In this document: positions 56,342 to 64,000 of the stretch, one piece after another
Layout of the letters: each line of letters begins with the position of its first letter
How positions within the stretch are numbered: position 1 is the stretch's first letter
Assembly (NCBI GenBank): GCA_024280335.1
Contig: JAJRQI010000061.1
Location: 62,001 to 126,000, forward strand
Source: Deltaproteobacteria bacterium
GTDB lineage: Bacteria > Desulfobacterota > Desulfuromonadia > Desulfuromonadales > Geopsychrobacteraceae
Length of the DNA stretch: 64,000 nt
Reading direction: 5' to 3'
Program-made: the position numbers and the translations under genes
Notes under the pieces: model-generated
Told to the model about the DNA's origin: nothing
Databases searched by the model: none
The model's input: only the letters and a program-made list of their open reading frames with translations

Positions 56342-56604
56342 GGACGACTCCTTAAACGCAATGCGGATTGAATAACATATCTTATTGAATCTTTAAACAA
56401 CACTGATCTGCTGGATGAAAAAAATAAAATACAACCGATTCGGTAATAGTTTATCCCTGGAACTGTATAATCCGAGGAAGTGACAATAGCGTTCCTCATG
56501 ACTGTCGCTGGTTGAAGCGCAGGCACGCCGGAAAATGCACCTTCCACGGATCTTGAGTTCTTGCACGGACTGACGGTGATGGGGCCAACACAGGGGAGAG
56601 TGCC

Positions 56605-57231
56605 ATGAAAAAATTGATCATCCTGTCGGCCGTGCTGATCGCGGGCGTTGCAGCTGTTGGGGCCCAAGCATCGACATATGTTCTGACCGGCTCCGACGCG
56701 AAGCTTCTCTATGGAAGTTTTCAGTATGCGTTGGAGAACAGCCCGACCCGGCAGGCGACCGGTTGGTCGAATGCCGCAACCGGCCTGACCGGCTTGACGA
56801 TTCCGATCGCAACCTATCGCACCTCCGATTGGCAGAATTGTCGGGACTACTTCACCTCGTTGCAGATCGCCGGAATTAATCAGCAAGTTGTCGGCACCGC
56901 TTGCCGACAGCCTGAGGGCTACTGGAAAGTCATCAGTGAACAGCCGATCGGCACCCATCCCAAGAGGGTGCAAAACAGCAACGTCATTGCCGGACATCCT
57001 TCCTGTAGCTCCAAGAGGTCCGTTCAACCTCCGCTGGGGCAGGCAGCTGCCCCAATGTTCCCGCAGACAAAACGGCATTTACATGTAAATCCGCACAACA
57101 ACATTCATGGCAATAAGTATCTGCACGGCAGGCCGCAGAACCACCAGGGGATGCCTCAGGCAAAGCCGAAAAAACAGCAGCTCCGTTATCCTTCAAAGCT
57201 GATTAAACTGGTTGACTATCACGGCGGATAG
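56605..57231 (+). CDS. Secreted surface-antigen-like protein with His/Asn/Pro-rich tail
   Basis: A 208-residue protein with a Sec signal (MKKLIILSAVLIAGVAAVGA, cleavage near QA-S). The middle (NCRDYFTSLQIAGINQQVVG, TACRQPEGYWKVIS) matches the end of the RT0821/Lpp0805 17-kDa surface protein family, usually a 16-residue motif after CREY. The C-terminal ~60 residues are rich in His, Asn, Pro and Lys (HLHVNPHNNIHGNKYLHG) and could bind metals. It has a good AGGGGAG ribosome site. The function is unknown. Confidence 0.75.
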   Translation: MKKLIILSAVLIAGVAAVGAQASTYVLTGSDAKLLYGSFQYALENSPTRQATGWSNAATGLTGLTIPIATYRTSDWQNCRDYFTSLQIAGINQQVVGTACRQPEGYWKVISEQPIGTHPKRVQNSNVIAGHPSCSSKRSVQPPLGQAAAPMFPQTKRHLHVNPHNNIHGNKYLHGRPQNHQGMPQAKPKKQQLRYPSKLIKLVDYHGG

Positions 57232-57316
57232 TGTCGGTGGGATGAAAAACAGGCTGACCGGAGCGGGGGAGATCCCTTGCTCCGGTCGGCCGCTATGGTG
57301 GCTATTGTGACTGGCT

Positions 57317-58372
57317 CTATTCCATGCCGACGAATAGTTTGATGTATTGCAGTCGTTCGTAATCTTCTGGATTTTTGCTGCGGGCCTGGCTCAGTGCACC
57401 GCGGAAGTCACTGAGCTGATTGTGGCCGTGCCTGGTCATCCAGTCCTGGATCTGCTGCTGTATCTTGTCGATCTGCTCGAAGCCGTTGAGGAAGAGGGTT
57501 GAGCAGATCTGTACCACGGTGGCGCCAGCCAGCAAGGCTTTGATGGCGTCATGGCCATCATGAATACCGGTGTTGCCAGCCAGATCGCAGCCGACCTTAC
57601 CGGACAGCAGCGACAACCAGCGCAAGCTGTAGTGGTTTTCAGCCGGGGTGCTGTACGGCATGCCGTGGCACAGTTCCAGCTTGTCGATATCGATGTCAAA
57701 GCGGTAATAACGATTGAACAGCACCATCGCGTCAACGCCCTGCCAGGTTATTTTGCCCACCTCCTTGTTCTGGCCGAACCAGCCGACGCTGTAGGCGGGC
57801 GCTTCAGCACGATCGTGGCTGAGACGATCGGCAAAGTTGGCAAAAGAGGTGAAATTAGGCCCGACCTTCATCGCCACCGGGATGCTTACTCTGGATTTCA
57901 CCTCATGCAGAATACGGAAATATTCATCCACCACCGCCGGTCCTTCCTGCTTGGCGTGGGTCGGCATCAAGCCGATATTCAGTTCGATGGCATCGGCCCC
58001 GGCATGTTGCAGTTTCTTTGCGTAGTCAGCCCAGCGATCGCTGGAGATGCAGTTGAGGCTGGCAATAATCGGTACCGCGACGGCAGCTTTGGCATCGCTG
58101 ACCAGCTGCAGGTAATCTTGCGGCCCCAGTTCGATTCCGTAGCCCTGGATATAATCGTAAGCTTCGCCGCGGCCGGAATAATCAGCATACTGGTTCAGCT
58201 CGTCGGTTTCTGCGGTAATCTGCTCTTCAAACAGCGATTTCAGAATAATCGCTCCGGCTCCCGCCGCGGCGCATTTACGAACCCCTTCAAGGTTTCCCGT
58301 CAGGCTGCTGCTGGCAACAACGATCGGATTCTGTAAGGGGATTCCCATATAGGTGGTGGACAGGTCGGTCAT
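57317..58372 (-). CDS. Dihydroorotate dehydrogenase-like flavoprotein
   Basis: A 351-residue TIM-barrel protein starting at ATG 58372 with GGAG upstream. It has MGIPLQNPIVVASSSLTGN, AIELNIGLMPTH, VAMKVGPNFTSF, and AGNTGIHDGHDAIKALLAGATVVQICSTLF (phosphate/FMN binding). It belongs to the DHOD-like group often found beside pyruvate oxidoreductases, distinct from true PyrD; catalytic Cys or Ser of PyrD is not clear. It may not act in pyrimidine synthesis. Confidence 0.88.
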   Translation of the reverse strand: MTDLSTTYMGIPLQNPIVVASSSLTGNLEGVRKCAAAGAGAIILKSLFEEQITAETDELNQYADYSGRGEAYDYIQGYGIELGPQDYLQLVSDAKAAVAVPIIASLNCISSDRWADYAKKLQHAGADAIELNIGLMPTHAKQEGPAVVDEYFRILHEVKSRVSIPVAMKVGPNFTSFANFADRLSHDRAEAPAYSVGWFGQNKEVGKITWQGVDAMVLFNRYYRFDIDIDKLELCHGMPYSTPAENHYSLRWLSLLSGKVGCDLAGNTGIHDGHDAIKALLAGATVVQICSTLFLNGFEQIDKIQQQIQDWMTRHGHNQLSDFRGALSQARSKNPEDYERLQYIKLFVGME

Positions 58373-58464
58373 GTTCGTCTCCATAGAAATGATTCAGGCA
58401 ACTCGTAGCGAATAAAATCGATTGTATCAGATATTAACGGTCGGCGAGAGTCGATTGTTCTATA

Positions 58465-58836
58465 ATGTCAGGCATGAAGAAACTTCACACCTTTCATCTT
58501 TGGGAACGCCCCCAGGCAGGGATGTTCAAGGAATTGCTGGCAAAGGAGGGGATCACCTGCCTGCTTCGCAATGAACAGCTTTCTACCGCACTTGGCGAAA
58601 TCCCCTTCACCGAATGTTACCCGGAGCTCTGGGTTGTCGACGCGGAAACCTGGCCGCGGGCGAAAATGTTGCTTGATGGCTGGCTTAAGGTTGCCGATCC
58701 GGAAGCGGTCGACTGGACCTGCAGCGGTTGCGGCGAAACTTCAGCGGGAAATTTTACCAGCTGCTGGTCCTGCGGCCGGGATCACGATGGCGAGATGCTT
58801 AGCAATCAGGGGGGGAGATCTTCTGATTCAACCTGA
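58465..58836 (+). CDS. DUF2007-type protein with zinc ribbon
   Basis: A 123-residue protein. Residues about 5-80 resemble DUF2007 (putative signal-transduction, GlnB-like fold): ERPQAGMFKELLAKEGITCLLRN. The end has a zinc ribbon, WTCSGCGE and SCWSCGRD. ATG 58465 or 58474 may start it. Function unknown. Confidence 0.75.
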   Translation: MSGMKKLHTFHLWERPQAGMFKELLAKEGITCLLRNEQLSTALGEIPFTECYPELWVVDAETWPRAKMLLDGWLKVADPEAVDWTCSGCGETSAGNFTSCWSCGRDHDGEMLSNQGGRSSDST

Positions 58837-59097
58837 TACGGCTCCTGTGATGGTCAGCTATCCGGGCTTCGATGCCTACTTGGATGCTGAGGTCATTAAA
58901 AACTGGTGTGACAAGCTTGTCGTGAAACCCTGAACGGTTTTCTCTGCTCCTGACTTAAGCAATTGCCGAGCATTTTTTTTGCCGATGGTGCCGCTTTGCG
59001 CGGTCGGAAAATGGTGTTATGCTTCGCAGGTTGTTTGCGCCGACCGATCTCCCGTAAAATAAATCCATACAACTATTCATTACGAAATAAAGACGCC

Positions 59098-61740
59098 ATG
59101 AAAATTGATAAAAAATCTCCCGAAACGATCCACCTGAAAGACTATAAAACTCCGGCCTACCTGGTCGAGCAGGTCGACTTGACCTTCCAGCTCGAACCCG
59201 CTGCGACCATCGTTCGTTCGCAACTGCAGCTCTACCGAAATCCGGATCGAAACGCTGTCGCCGAACCTCTCTGGCTGGATGGTTGCGGGATGCAGCTGCT
59301 TGCTGTACAGCTGGATGGTCGTGCCTTGACCGCAGCGGATTACCTGCTGACCGAGGAAGGCCTGAGCATCGCCGGGGTGCCGAAAAAATTCAGCCTGCAG
59401 ATTGAAACCCAGCTCGATCCGGCCGGGAACTCCTCGCTGGAAGGGCTCTACCAGTCGAGCGGCAACTTCTGCACCCAATGCGAGGCGCACGGTTTTCGCA
59501 AAATTACCTACTATCCGGATCGCCCTGACGTGATGGCCCGTTTCAGTGTGCGGATCGAAGCGGACCGACAGTACCCGGTATTGTTGAGTAACGGCAACCT
59601 GATCGCCAGCGGTGAGCTGCCGGAGGGTCGGCATTTTGCGCAGTGGCAAGATCCCTTCAGCAAGCCGAGCTACCTGTTTGCCCTGGTCGCCGGCGAGCTG
59701 GTCTGCCTGGAGGATCACTACACCACAACTTCCGGGCGTGAAGTGCTGCTGCAGATCTATGTCGAAGAGCGCAACCGGCACTACTGCGATCACGCGATGC
59801 TGTCGCTGAAAAGGTCGATGCAGTGGGATGAAGAGGTGTTCGGGCTGGAATACGATCTGGATCGCTACATGATCGTCGCCGTCGATGATTTCAATATGGG
59901 GGCGATGGAAAACAAGGGGCTCAACGTCTTCAATTCCAAATATGTGCTGGCCCACCCGGAAACCGCGACCGACAGTGACTATCTCGGCGTCGAGGGGGTG
60001 ATCGGTCACGAGTATTTTCACAACTGGACCGGCAATCGGGTCACCTGCCGCGACTGGTTTCAACTCAGCCTGAAAGAGGGCTTGACGGTTTTCCGCGACC
60101 AGCAGTTCTCTGCCGCGATGAATTCGGCGGCGGTCAAACGGATTGACGATGTCCGGATTCTGCGGCAGCACCAGTTCCCAGAAGATGGCGGCCCGATGGC
60201 CCACCCGGTCCGTCCGGCAGCCTATGTGGAGATCAATAATTTCTACACGGTGACGGTCTATAACAAGGGCGCCGAACTGATCCGGATGCTGCAGACCTTG
60301 CTCGGCGAAGAACGGTTTGTCGCCGGGGTTCAGCTCTATCTGCAACGCCACGACGGTCAGGCGGTGACCTGTGATGATTTCGTCAAGGCGCTGGAGGATG
60401 CCGGGCAGATCGATCTGCGCCGCTTCAAGCGCTGGTATTCACAGGCCGGAACGCCGCAGGTGCAGATCCGCAGCGATTATGATGCTGACAAACAGACCTT
60501 GACCCTGAACATTCAGCAGAGTTGCTTGCCGACTCCGCAGCAGGCGGAGAAGGAACCCTTTCACATCCCTTTAGCGATCGGCTTGATCGCTGCCGACGGC
60601 AAGGATCTGCCCTTGCAACTGGCCGGGGAGTCAGCGGCCGGGGAGGGGACCCGGGTGTTGGAACTGACCGAGGCGCAGCAGAGCTTTACCTTTGTCGGTG
60701 TGCCGCAGTCACCGGTGATCTCACCGCTGCGCGGTTTTTCCGCGCCGGTGCGCCTCGAATGTGATTTCAGTGATGATGACCTGGCCTTTCGCATGGCCTG
60801 TGACAGCGATCCCTTTAATCGCTGGGAAGCGGGACAGAGTCTGGCACTGAAAGAGTTGTTGCGGATGCTCGCCGATTACCGGCAGGGGCGATCGTCTGCC
60901 TTGACGCCCAAGTATGTGACCAGTTGGCGGCAGGCCCTCAATGATCGCAGTGCCGACCTGAGCCTGTTGGCGCAGTTGTTGACTCTGCCGAGTGAGCAGT
61001 ATCTGGCCGATCAGTTGAGCGAGGTCGATCCTCAGGCGATCCGCGCGGTACGTGATCGTGCTCGCCGGCAACTCGGCAGTGAGTGTCAGGGGTTGCTGCT
61101 GGAGCGCTATGAAGAGTCAGCCGCAACGGCTGGTTATTCGCTCGATCCGGTTTCGGTCGGTCGCCGCAGTCTGCGTAATCTCTGTCTGGTGTTGTTGATG
61201 GGGCTGCATGAACAACCGATCACCGATCTTTGCCTGCAGCAGTACCGCCAGGCCGATAACATGACCGATCGGCTCGGCGCATTTGCCGCTATCCTGGACA
61301 GTTCGGCCGATGAGCGGCAATCGATCATCGATGATTTTTTTACTCAGTGGCAGCAGCATCCGCTGGTGATCGACAAGTGGTTCAGCCTGCAGGCGCTGTC
61401 GCACCGCCCAGAGGTCTTTGCGGATGTTGAGCAGCTACTGCAACACCGCGCTTTTACACTGAATAATCCGAATCGCGTCCGTTCCTTGCTCGGCGCCTTC
61501 AGTCAGAATCTGGCTGGCTTTCATCGGGCCGATGGAGCAGGCTACCGGTTGTTGATCGAGCAGATTCTGCTGCTCGATCAGCGCAATCCCCAGGTCGCCG
61601 CCCGACTGGCCGGTCCGCTCAGTCGTTGGCAGCAGTTTGAGCCGCAGCGGCGGGCATTGCTGGAAGAGCAGCTTCAGCGTTTGCAACAGGCGGAGTTGTC
61701 GCGCGATCTGTTCGAAATCGTCAATAAGAGTTTGCAGTAA
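59098..61740 (+). CDS. pepN: Aminopeptidase N (M1 metallopeptidase)
   Basis: An 880-residue cytoplasmic zinc aminopeptidase. GAMEN is at 268-272 and HEYFHNW with the zinc histidines at His304 and His308, the third ligand in LKEGLTVFRDQQF. The start ATG 59098 gives KIDKKSPETIHLKDYKTPAYLVEQVDL, typical of PepN; the longer frame from 58963 is not. The C-terminal ~350 residues are the helical cap. Length equals E. coli PepN. Confidence 0.96.
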   Translation: MKIDKKSPETIHLKDYKTPAYLVEQVDLTFQLEPAATIVRSQLQLYRNPDRNAVAEPLWLDGCGMQLLAVQLDGRALTAADYLLTEEGLSIAGVPKKFSLQIETQLDPAGNSSLEGLYQSSGNFCTQCEAHGFRKITYYPDRPDVMARFSVRIEADRQYPVLLSNGNLIASGELPEGRHFAQWQDPFSKPSYLFALVAGELVCLEDHYTTTSGREVLLQIYVEERNRHYCDHAMLSLKRSMQWDEEVFGLEYDLDRYMIVAVDDFNMGAMENKGLNVFNSKYVLAHPETATDSDYLGVEGVIGHEYFHNWTGNRVTCRDWFQLSLKEGLTVFRDQQFSAAMNSAAVKRIDDVRILRQHQFPEDGGPMAHPVRPAAYVEINNFYTVTVYNKGAELIRMLQTLLGEERFVAGVQLYLQRHDGQAVTCDDFVKALEDAGQIDLRRFKRWYSQAGTPQVQIRSDYDADKQTLTLNIQQSCLPTPQQAEKEPFHIPLAIGLIAADGKDLPLQLAGESAAGEGTRVLELTEAQQSFTFVGVPQSPVISPLRGFSAPVRLECDFSDDDLAFRMACDSDPFNRWEAGQSLALKELLRMLADYRQGRSSALTPKYVTSWRQALNDRSADLSLLAQLLTLPSEQYLADQLSEVDPQAIRAVRDRARRQLGSECQGLLLERYEESAATAGYSLDPVSVGRRSLRNLCLVLLMGLHEQPITDLCLQQYRQADNMTDRLGAFAAILDSSADERQSIIDDFFTQWQQHPLVIDKWFSLQALSHRPEVFADVEQLLQHRAFTLNNPNRVRSLLGAFSQNLAGFHRADGAGYRLLIEQILLLDQRNPQVAARLAGPLSRWQQFEPQRRALLEEQLQRLQQAELSRDLFEIVNKSLQ

Positions 61741-61861
61741 GGGACTGCTGCCCGGAAGGTCGCCGGAACGGTCTTTTTTCACCCCTTTGCTTTGCATCTT
61801 GATTATGGCTGCTCTTTGGGGGTAAGGTATGCGCATAAGGTATCCGCACTAGGGAGTTGAT

Positions 61862-62113
61862 ATGGAAGCTAATATTCTTTATGACTTGGAAGCGCCCAAA
61901 AAACCGGTTAATTTGACCGCGAATACGGATCTGATCCAGCAGGCGAAGAGCTTGGGTATCAACCTTTCCAGCACTTTTGAAAAAGCTGTGACGGATGAGA
62001 TTCGATTGGTGAAAGAAAAACAATGGCGAGAAGAGAGCCGGGAGGGGATTGAAGCATACAATCGTCGGATTTCTCAGTATGGGGTTTTCGGTGCGAGTTT
62101 GAGGAAATTCTGA
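61862..62113 (+). CDS. ccdA: CcdA-type antitoxin
   Basis: An 83-residue antitoxin: RHH-type N-terminal half (KKPVNLTANTDLIQQAKSLGINLS) and C-terminal neutralising arm (KEKQWREESREGIEAYNRRI, then FGASLRKF). The last segment fits the CcdA-CcdB contact. TGA and the ccdB ATG share one base. Confidence 0.94.
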   Translation: MEANILYDLEAPKKPVNLTANTDLIQQAKSLGINLSSTFEKAVTDEIRLVKEKQWREESREGIEAYNRRISQYGVFGASLRKF

Positions 62114-62427
62114 TGCCTCAGCTCGATATATACGAAAACGACGATCCCGCATCACGGGAGGTCATCCCTTTTTTGCTCGATGTACAACACGATCTGCACG
62201 CTGATCTGGGGACACGGCTGGTAATCCCTCTGGTGCGAGGCGTTTCACAACGACAGTGTATCCCGCGACTTTGTCTCCGTTTTTCCATCGGATCAGAGGA
62301 GTTAACCCTGTCTACGCCTGAAATGGGCGCATATCCGGTAGCAAATCTTGGTGGTAAGATAGGTTCCTTGTCGCACCGTAGATCAGAAATACTGGCCGCC
62401 ATCGATTTTCTGCTCAGCGGCTTTTAG
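62113..62427 (+). CDS. ccdB: CcdB-type gyrase-poison toxin
   Basis: A 104-residue toxin: DIYENDDPASREVIPFLLDVQ, RLVIPLV, and ending SHRRSEILAAIDFLLSGF, which preserves the C-terminal poisoning tail (Trp-Gly-Ile in plasmid F, SGF here). It targets DNA gyrase. This is the third TA pair of the window. Confidence 0.94.
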   Translation: MPQLDIYENDDPASREVIPFLLDVQHDLHADLGTRLVIPLVRGVSQRQCIPRLCLRFSIGSEELTLSTPEMGAYPVANLGGKIGSLSHRRSEILAAIDFLLSGF

Positions 62428-62472
62428 GCAGCGCTTACTCACGGATTCAAGTTTACTGCAGGAGAAATTAAA

Positions 62473-63348
62473 TTGCAGGATGTCACAATCATCGGCTGCG
62501 GCGATATCGGTCGTCGGGTCGGCAAAATATTATTGAAGCAGGGGCGTCAGGTTCTGGCTCTGGTCCGTTCGGAAGAGAAAGCCGGAGAGTTGCGAGCGAA
62601 AGGTTTCGCAACCCTGATCGGTGATCTTGATTATCGGGAGGAGACCCCGGAGATTCCTCTGCAGGGGACGCAGCTGTTCTATTTCATGCCGCCGCAGGGG
62701 GGCGGGAAGAGTGATTACCGGGTGCTCAATTTCTGCCGCAGACTTTCGCCGGAAAACGCCCCGTCAAAAGTTGTCTATATCAGTACCAGCGGCGTGTATG
62801 GCGACTGCGGCGGGGCACTGGTCACGGAAGAGACACCGCTCAATCCGCAGACCGCGCGGGCGCAGCGACGTGTCAGTGCCGAAAGTCAATTACAGGAGCA
62901 GGCGCAGCGCCTCGGTTTTGCGCTGATCATCCTGCGGGTGACGGGGATTTACGGTCCCGGTCGGCTGCCGGTTGCCCGAGTGATGCAGGGGCATCCGGTC
63001 CTCAAGCCGAAAGAGGCGCCCTTTACCAACCGTATTCATTCCCTCGATCTGGTGCAGATCTGTTTGGCGGCGGTGGAACGGGGGGAGGATGGCGACATTT
63101 TTAATGTCTGTGATGGCCAGCAGAGCAGCATGACCGAATATTTCACCGCCATTGCCGAGATGCACGATCTGCCGCGACCGAAACAGATCAGCATGGCCGA
63201 AGCGGAGCAGGAGATGAACCCGCTGATGCTCTCCTATCTGAAGGAGTCGCGCCGGATGTCCAATCGGAAGCTGAAGGAAAAGCTGGCCATCGAACTGCGC
63301 TATCCCACCCTGGAAACTGGATTAAAAGCCTGTGGGGAGGATTTATGA
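62473..63348 (+). CDS. NAD(P)-binding epimerase/dehydratase (SDR, YeeZ-like)
   Basis: A 291-residue SDR protein with TTG start 62473 behind AGGAG. It has the Rossmann start TIIGCGDIGRRVGKILLKQG, YISTSGVYGDCGG, FALIILRVTGIYGPGRLP and a C-terminal DVLKE-like helix. The active-site Tyr-x-x-x-Lys is replaced by ARAQRRVSAESQ, as in YeeZ-type atypical SDRs, so catalysis is uncertain. It overlaps the next gene by four bases. Confidence 0.82.
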   Translation: MQDVTIIGCGDIGRRVGKILLKQGRQVLALVRSEEKAGELRAKGFATLIGDLDYREETPEIPLQGTQLFYFMPPQGGGKSDYRVLNFCRRLSPENAPSKVVYISTSGVYGDCGGALVTEETPLNPQTARAQRRVSAESQLQEQAQRLGFALIILRVTGIYGPGRLPVARVMQGHPVLKPKEAPFTNRIHSLDLVQICLAAVERGEDGDIFNVCDGQQSSMTEYFTAIAEMHDLPRPKQISMAEAEQEMNPLMLSYLKESRRMSNRKLKEKLAIELRYPTLETGLKACGEDL

Positions 63349-64000
63349 TCGCCGCTGTGGCCTCTGTGACCCTCAAACCGGTGGCTGGTTTCGTTCGTGG
63401 GTTCAGCTATCCGTTGCGGGCGGCCAAGTTTTTAGTAAAGCAGCCCAGGTTGCTGAAATATGTGGCGATCCCGTTTCTTATCAATGTGCTGGTCTTTTCG
63501 CTGTCGGTCTATTTCGGCCTCGGCATGTTTGAAGGCCTGCTGGAAACCTACGCACCGAGTACCGAGCTCTGGTATGGAGTGATCCTCTACTATCTGGCCT
63601 GGAGCCTGGCGTTGCTGCTGACGACAGTGGTGGTTTTCTTCACCTTTACCCTCATCGGTAATCTGATCGCTTCACCCTTTAACGAACTGCTTTCCGAGCG
63701 AACTGAAATCTTGAAAGTCGGTGGTCTGCCGGGTGAGGAACTCAGTGCTGGACATTTCTGGAAAGAAGCAAAAAACGCCCTGCTGGTCGAGTTGAAGAAG
63801 ATGGCAGTATTTATCAGCGGCATGTTGTTGCTGCTGACCATTAATCTGGTTCCCGGCATCGGTTCCGTAATCTACGCAGTCCTGGCTCCGCTGTTCACCC
63901 TGTTTTTTCTGGTCGTGGAGTATCTGGCCTTTGTTTTGATGCGCAAACAACTCAGCTTTGCCGAACAGCGTCGCTATGTGACCCGGTGTCCGCTGATGAT
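63345..64000 (+). CDS. EI24/CysZ-like membrane protein (partial)
   Basis: The first 218 residues of a gene running off the window. ATG 63345 overlaps the SDR stop (ATGA). About four membrane helices (LKYVAIPFLINVLVFSLSVYFGL, LAWSLALLLTTVVVFFTFTLIG, MAVFISGMLLLLTINLVPGIG, VLAPLFTLFFLVVEYLAFVL) and the EI24 core FTLIGNLIASPFNELLSERTE. CysZ members transport sulfate; many EI24 proteins have no known function. Confidence 0.85.
   Translation, partial: MIAAVASVTLKPVAGFVRGFSYPLRAAKFLVKQPRLLKYVAIPFLINVLVFSLSVYFGLGMFEGLLETYAPSTELWYGVILYYLAWSLALLLTTVVVFFTFTLIGNLIASPFNELLSERTEILKVGGLPGEELSAGHFWKEAKNALLVELKKMAVFISGMLLLLTINLVPGIGSVIYAVLAPLFTLFFLVVEYLAFVLMRKQLSFAEQRRYVTRCPLM

Noticed and set aside
59080-60351. 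A 423-codon minus-strand frame opposite pepN
   Set aside because: It is a shadow of the high-GC pepN coding strand; no known domain, and pepN motifs are intact on the other strand. The same applies to long antisense frames at 21954-22838 (opposite arrA) and 16907-17827 (opposite arsP).

Overview
The window looks like chromosomal DNA of an anaerobic, metal- or metalloid-respiring member of the Desulfuromonadales/Desulfuromonadota (Geobacter/Desulfuromonas/Pelobacter type). The grounds are a HoxEFUYH bidirectional [NiFe] hydrogenase, a desulfoferrodoxin, a respiratory arsenate reductase with a sigma-54 activator, a short-form N-acetylglutamate synthase and many chemotaxis and two-component parts. 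No rRNA, tRNA, CRISPR array or prophage was seen. The genus is inference only.

Layout. 1-13.2 kb: the end of rodA/ftsW, a broken pRiA4b-ORF3 fragment, a TumE/TumA-type toxin-antitoxin pair, yidD-rarA, a 140-bp element with perfect 15-bp terminal inverted repeats, NAD kinase, recN, a short argA, an orphan MshEN-receiver protein, a two-gene SPFH / double-AAA LonB-like protease module, and a sirtuin. 13.2-31.5 kb: an arsenic island. It holds a phosphate-type binding protein with a chemoreceptor; arsR1-arsP-thioredoxin; the arsenate respiration operon arrA-arrB-arrD-ferredoxin behind a clear -24/-12 promoter; its presumed sensor set arrX-arrS-arrR; and arsR2 followed by GAPDH-arsJ-acr3. Two different inverted-repeat operator families mark the two ArsR regulons. 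31.5-37.9 kb: ybaK, rhomboid, psiE, hflK-hflC, a TraB-family protein, a structured RNA gene (candidate 6S RNA) with its own promoter and terminator, a second palindromic element, and desulfoferrodoxin. 37.9-43.6 kb: hoxEFUYH-hoxW followed by a possible 30-residue membrane peptide. 43.7-49.6 kb: a two-subunit biotin-dependent acyl-CoA carboxylase and an XRE-cupin regulator. 49.7-51.7 kb: a REP-type transposase bounded by perfect 27-bp inverted repeats, inserted beside a higBA module, with a 71-bp exact duplicate of the higA 3' end. 51.8-64 kb: a ygiQ gene interrupted by one in-frame TAG, DUF6485, a membrane protein, ilvA, a surface-antigen-like secreted protein, a DHOD-like flavoprotein, a DUF2007 protein, pepN, ccdAB, an SDR epimerase and the start of an EI24/CysZ-like gene.

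How the parts fit. The island could use arsenate as an electron acceptor (ArrAB), sense it in the periplasm (ArrX-ArrS-ArrR driving sigma-54), and protect the cytoplasm by two routes: arsenite export (Acr3) and conversion of arsenate to 1-arseno-3-phosphoglycerate by GAPDH with export by ArsJ. ArsP may remove trivalent organoarsenicals. No arsC-type cytoplasmic arsenate reductase is in the window. The binding protein-chemoreceptor pair next to arsR1 suggests taxis to an oxyanion, which is inference. The SPFH-LonB pair is the best candidate for a poorly described system: an SPFH scaffold joined to a processive protease, parallel in logic to HflKC-FtsH.
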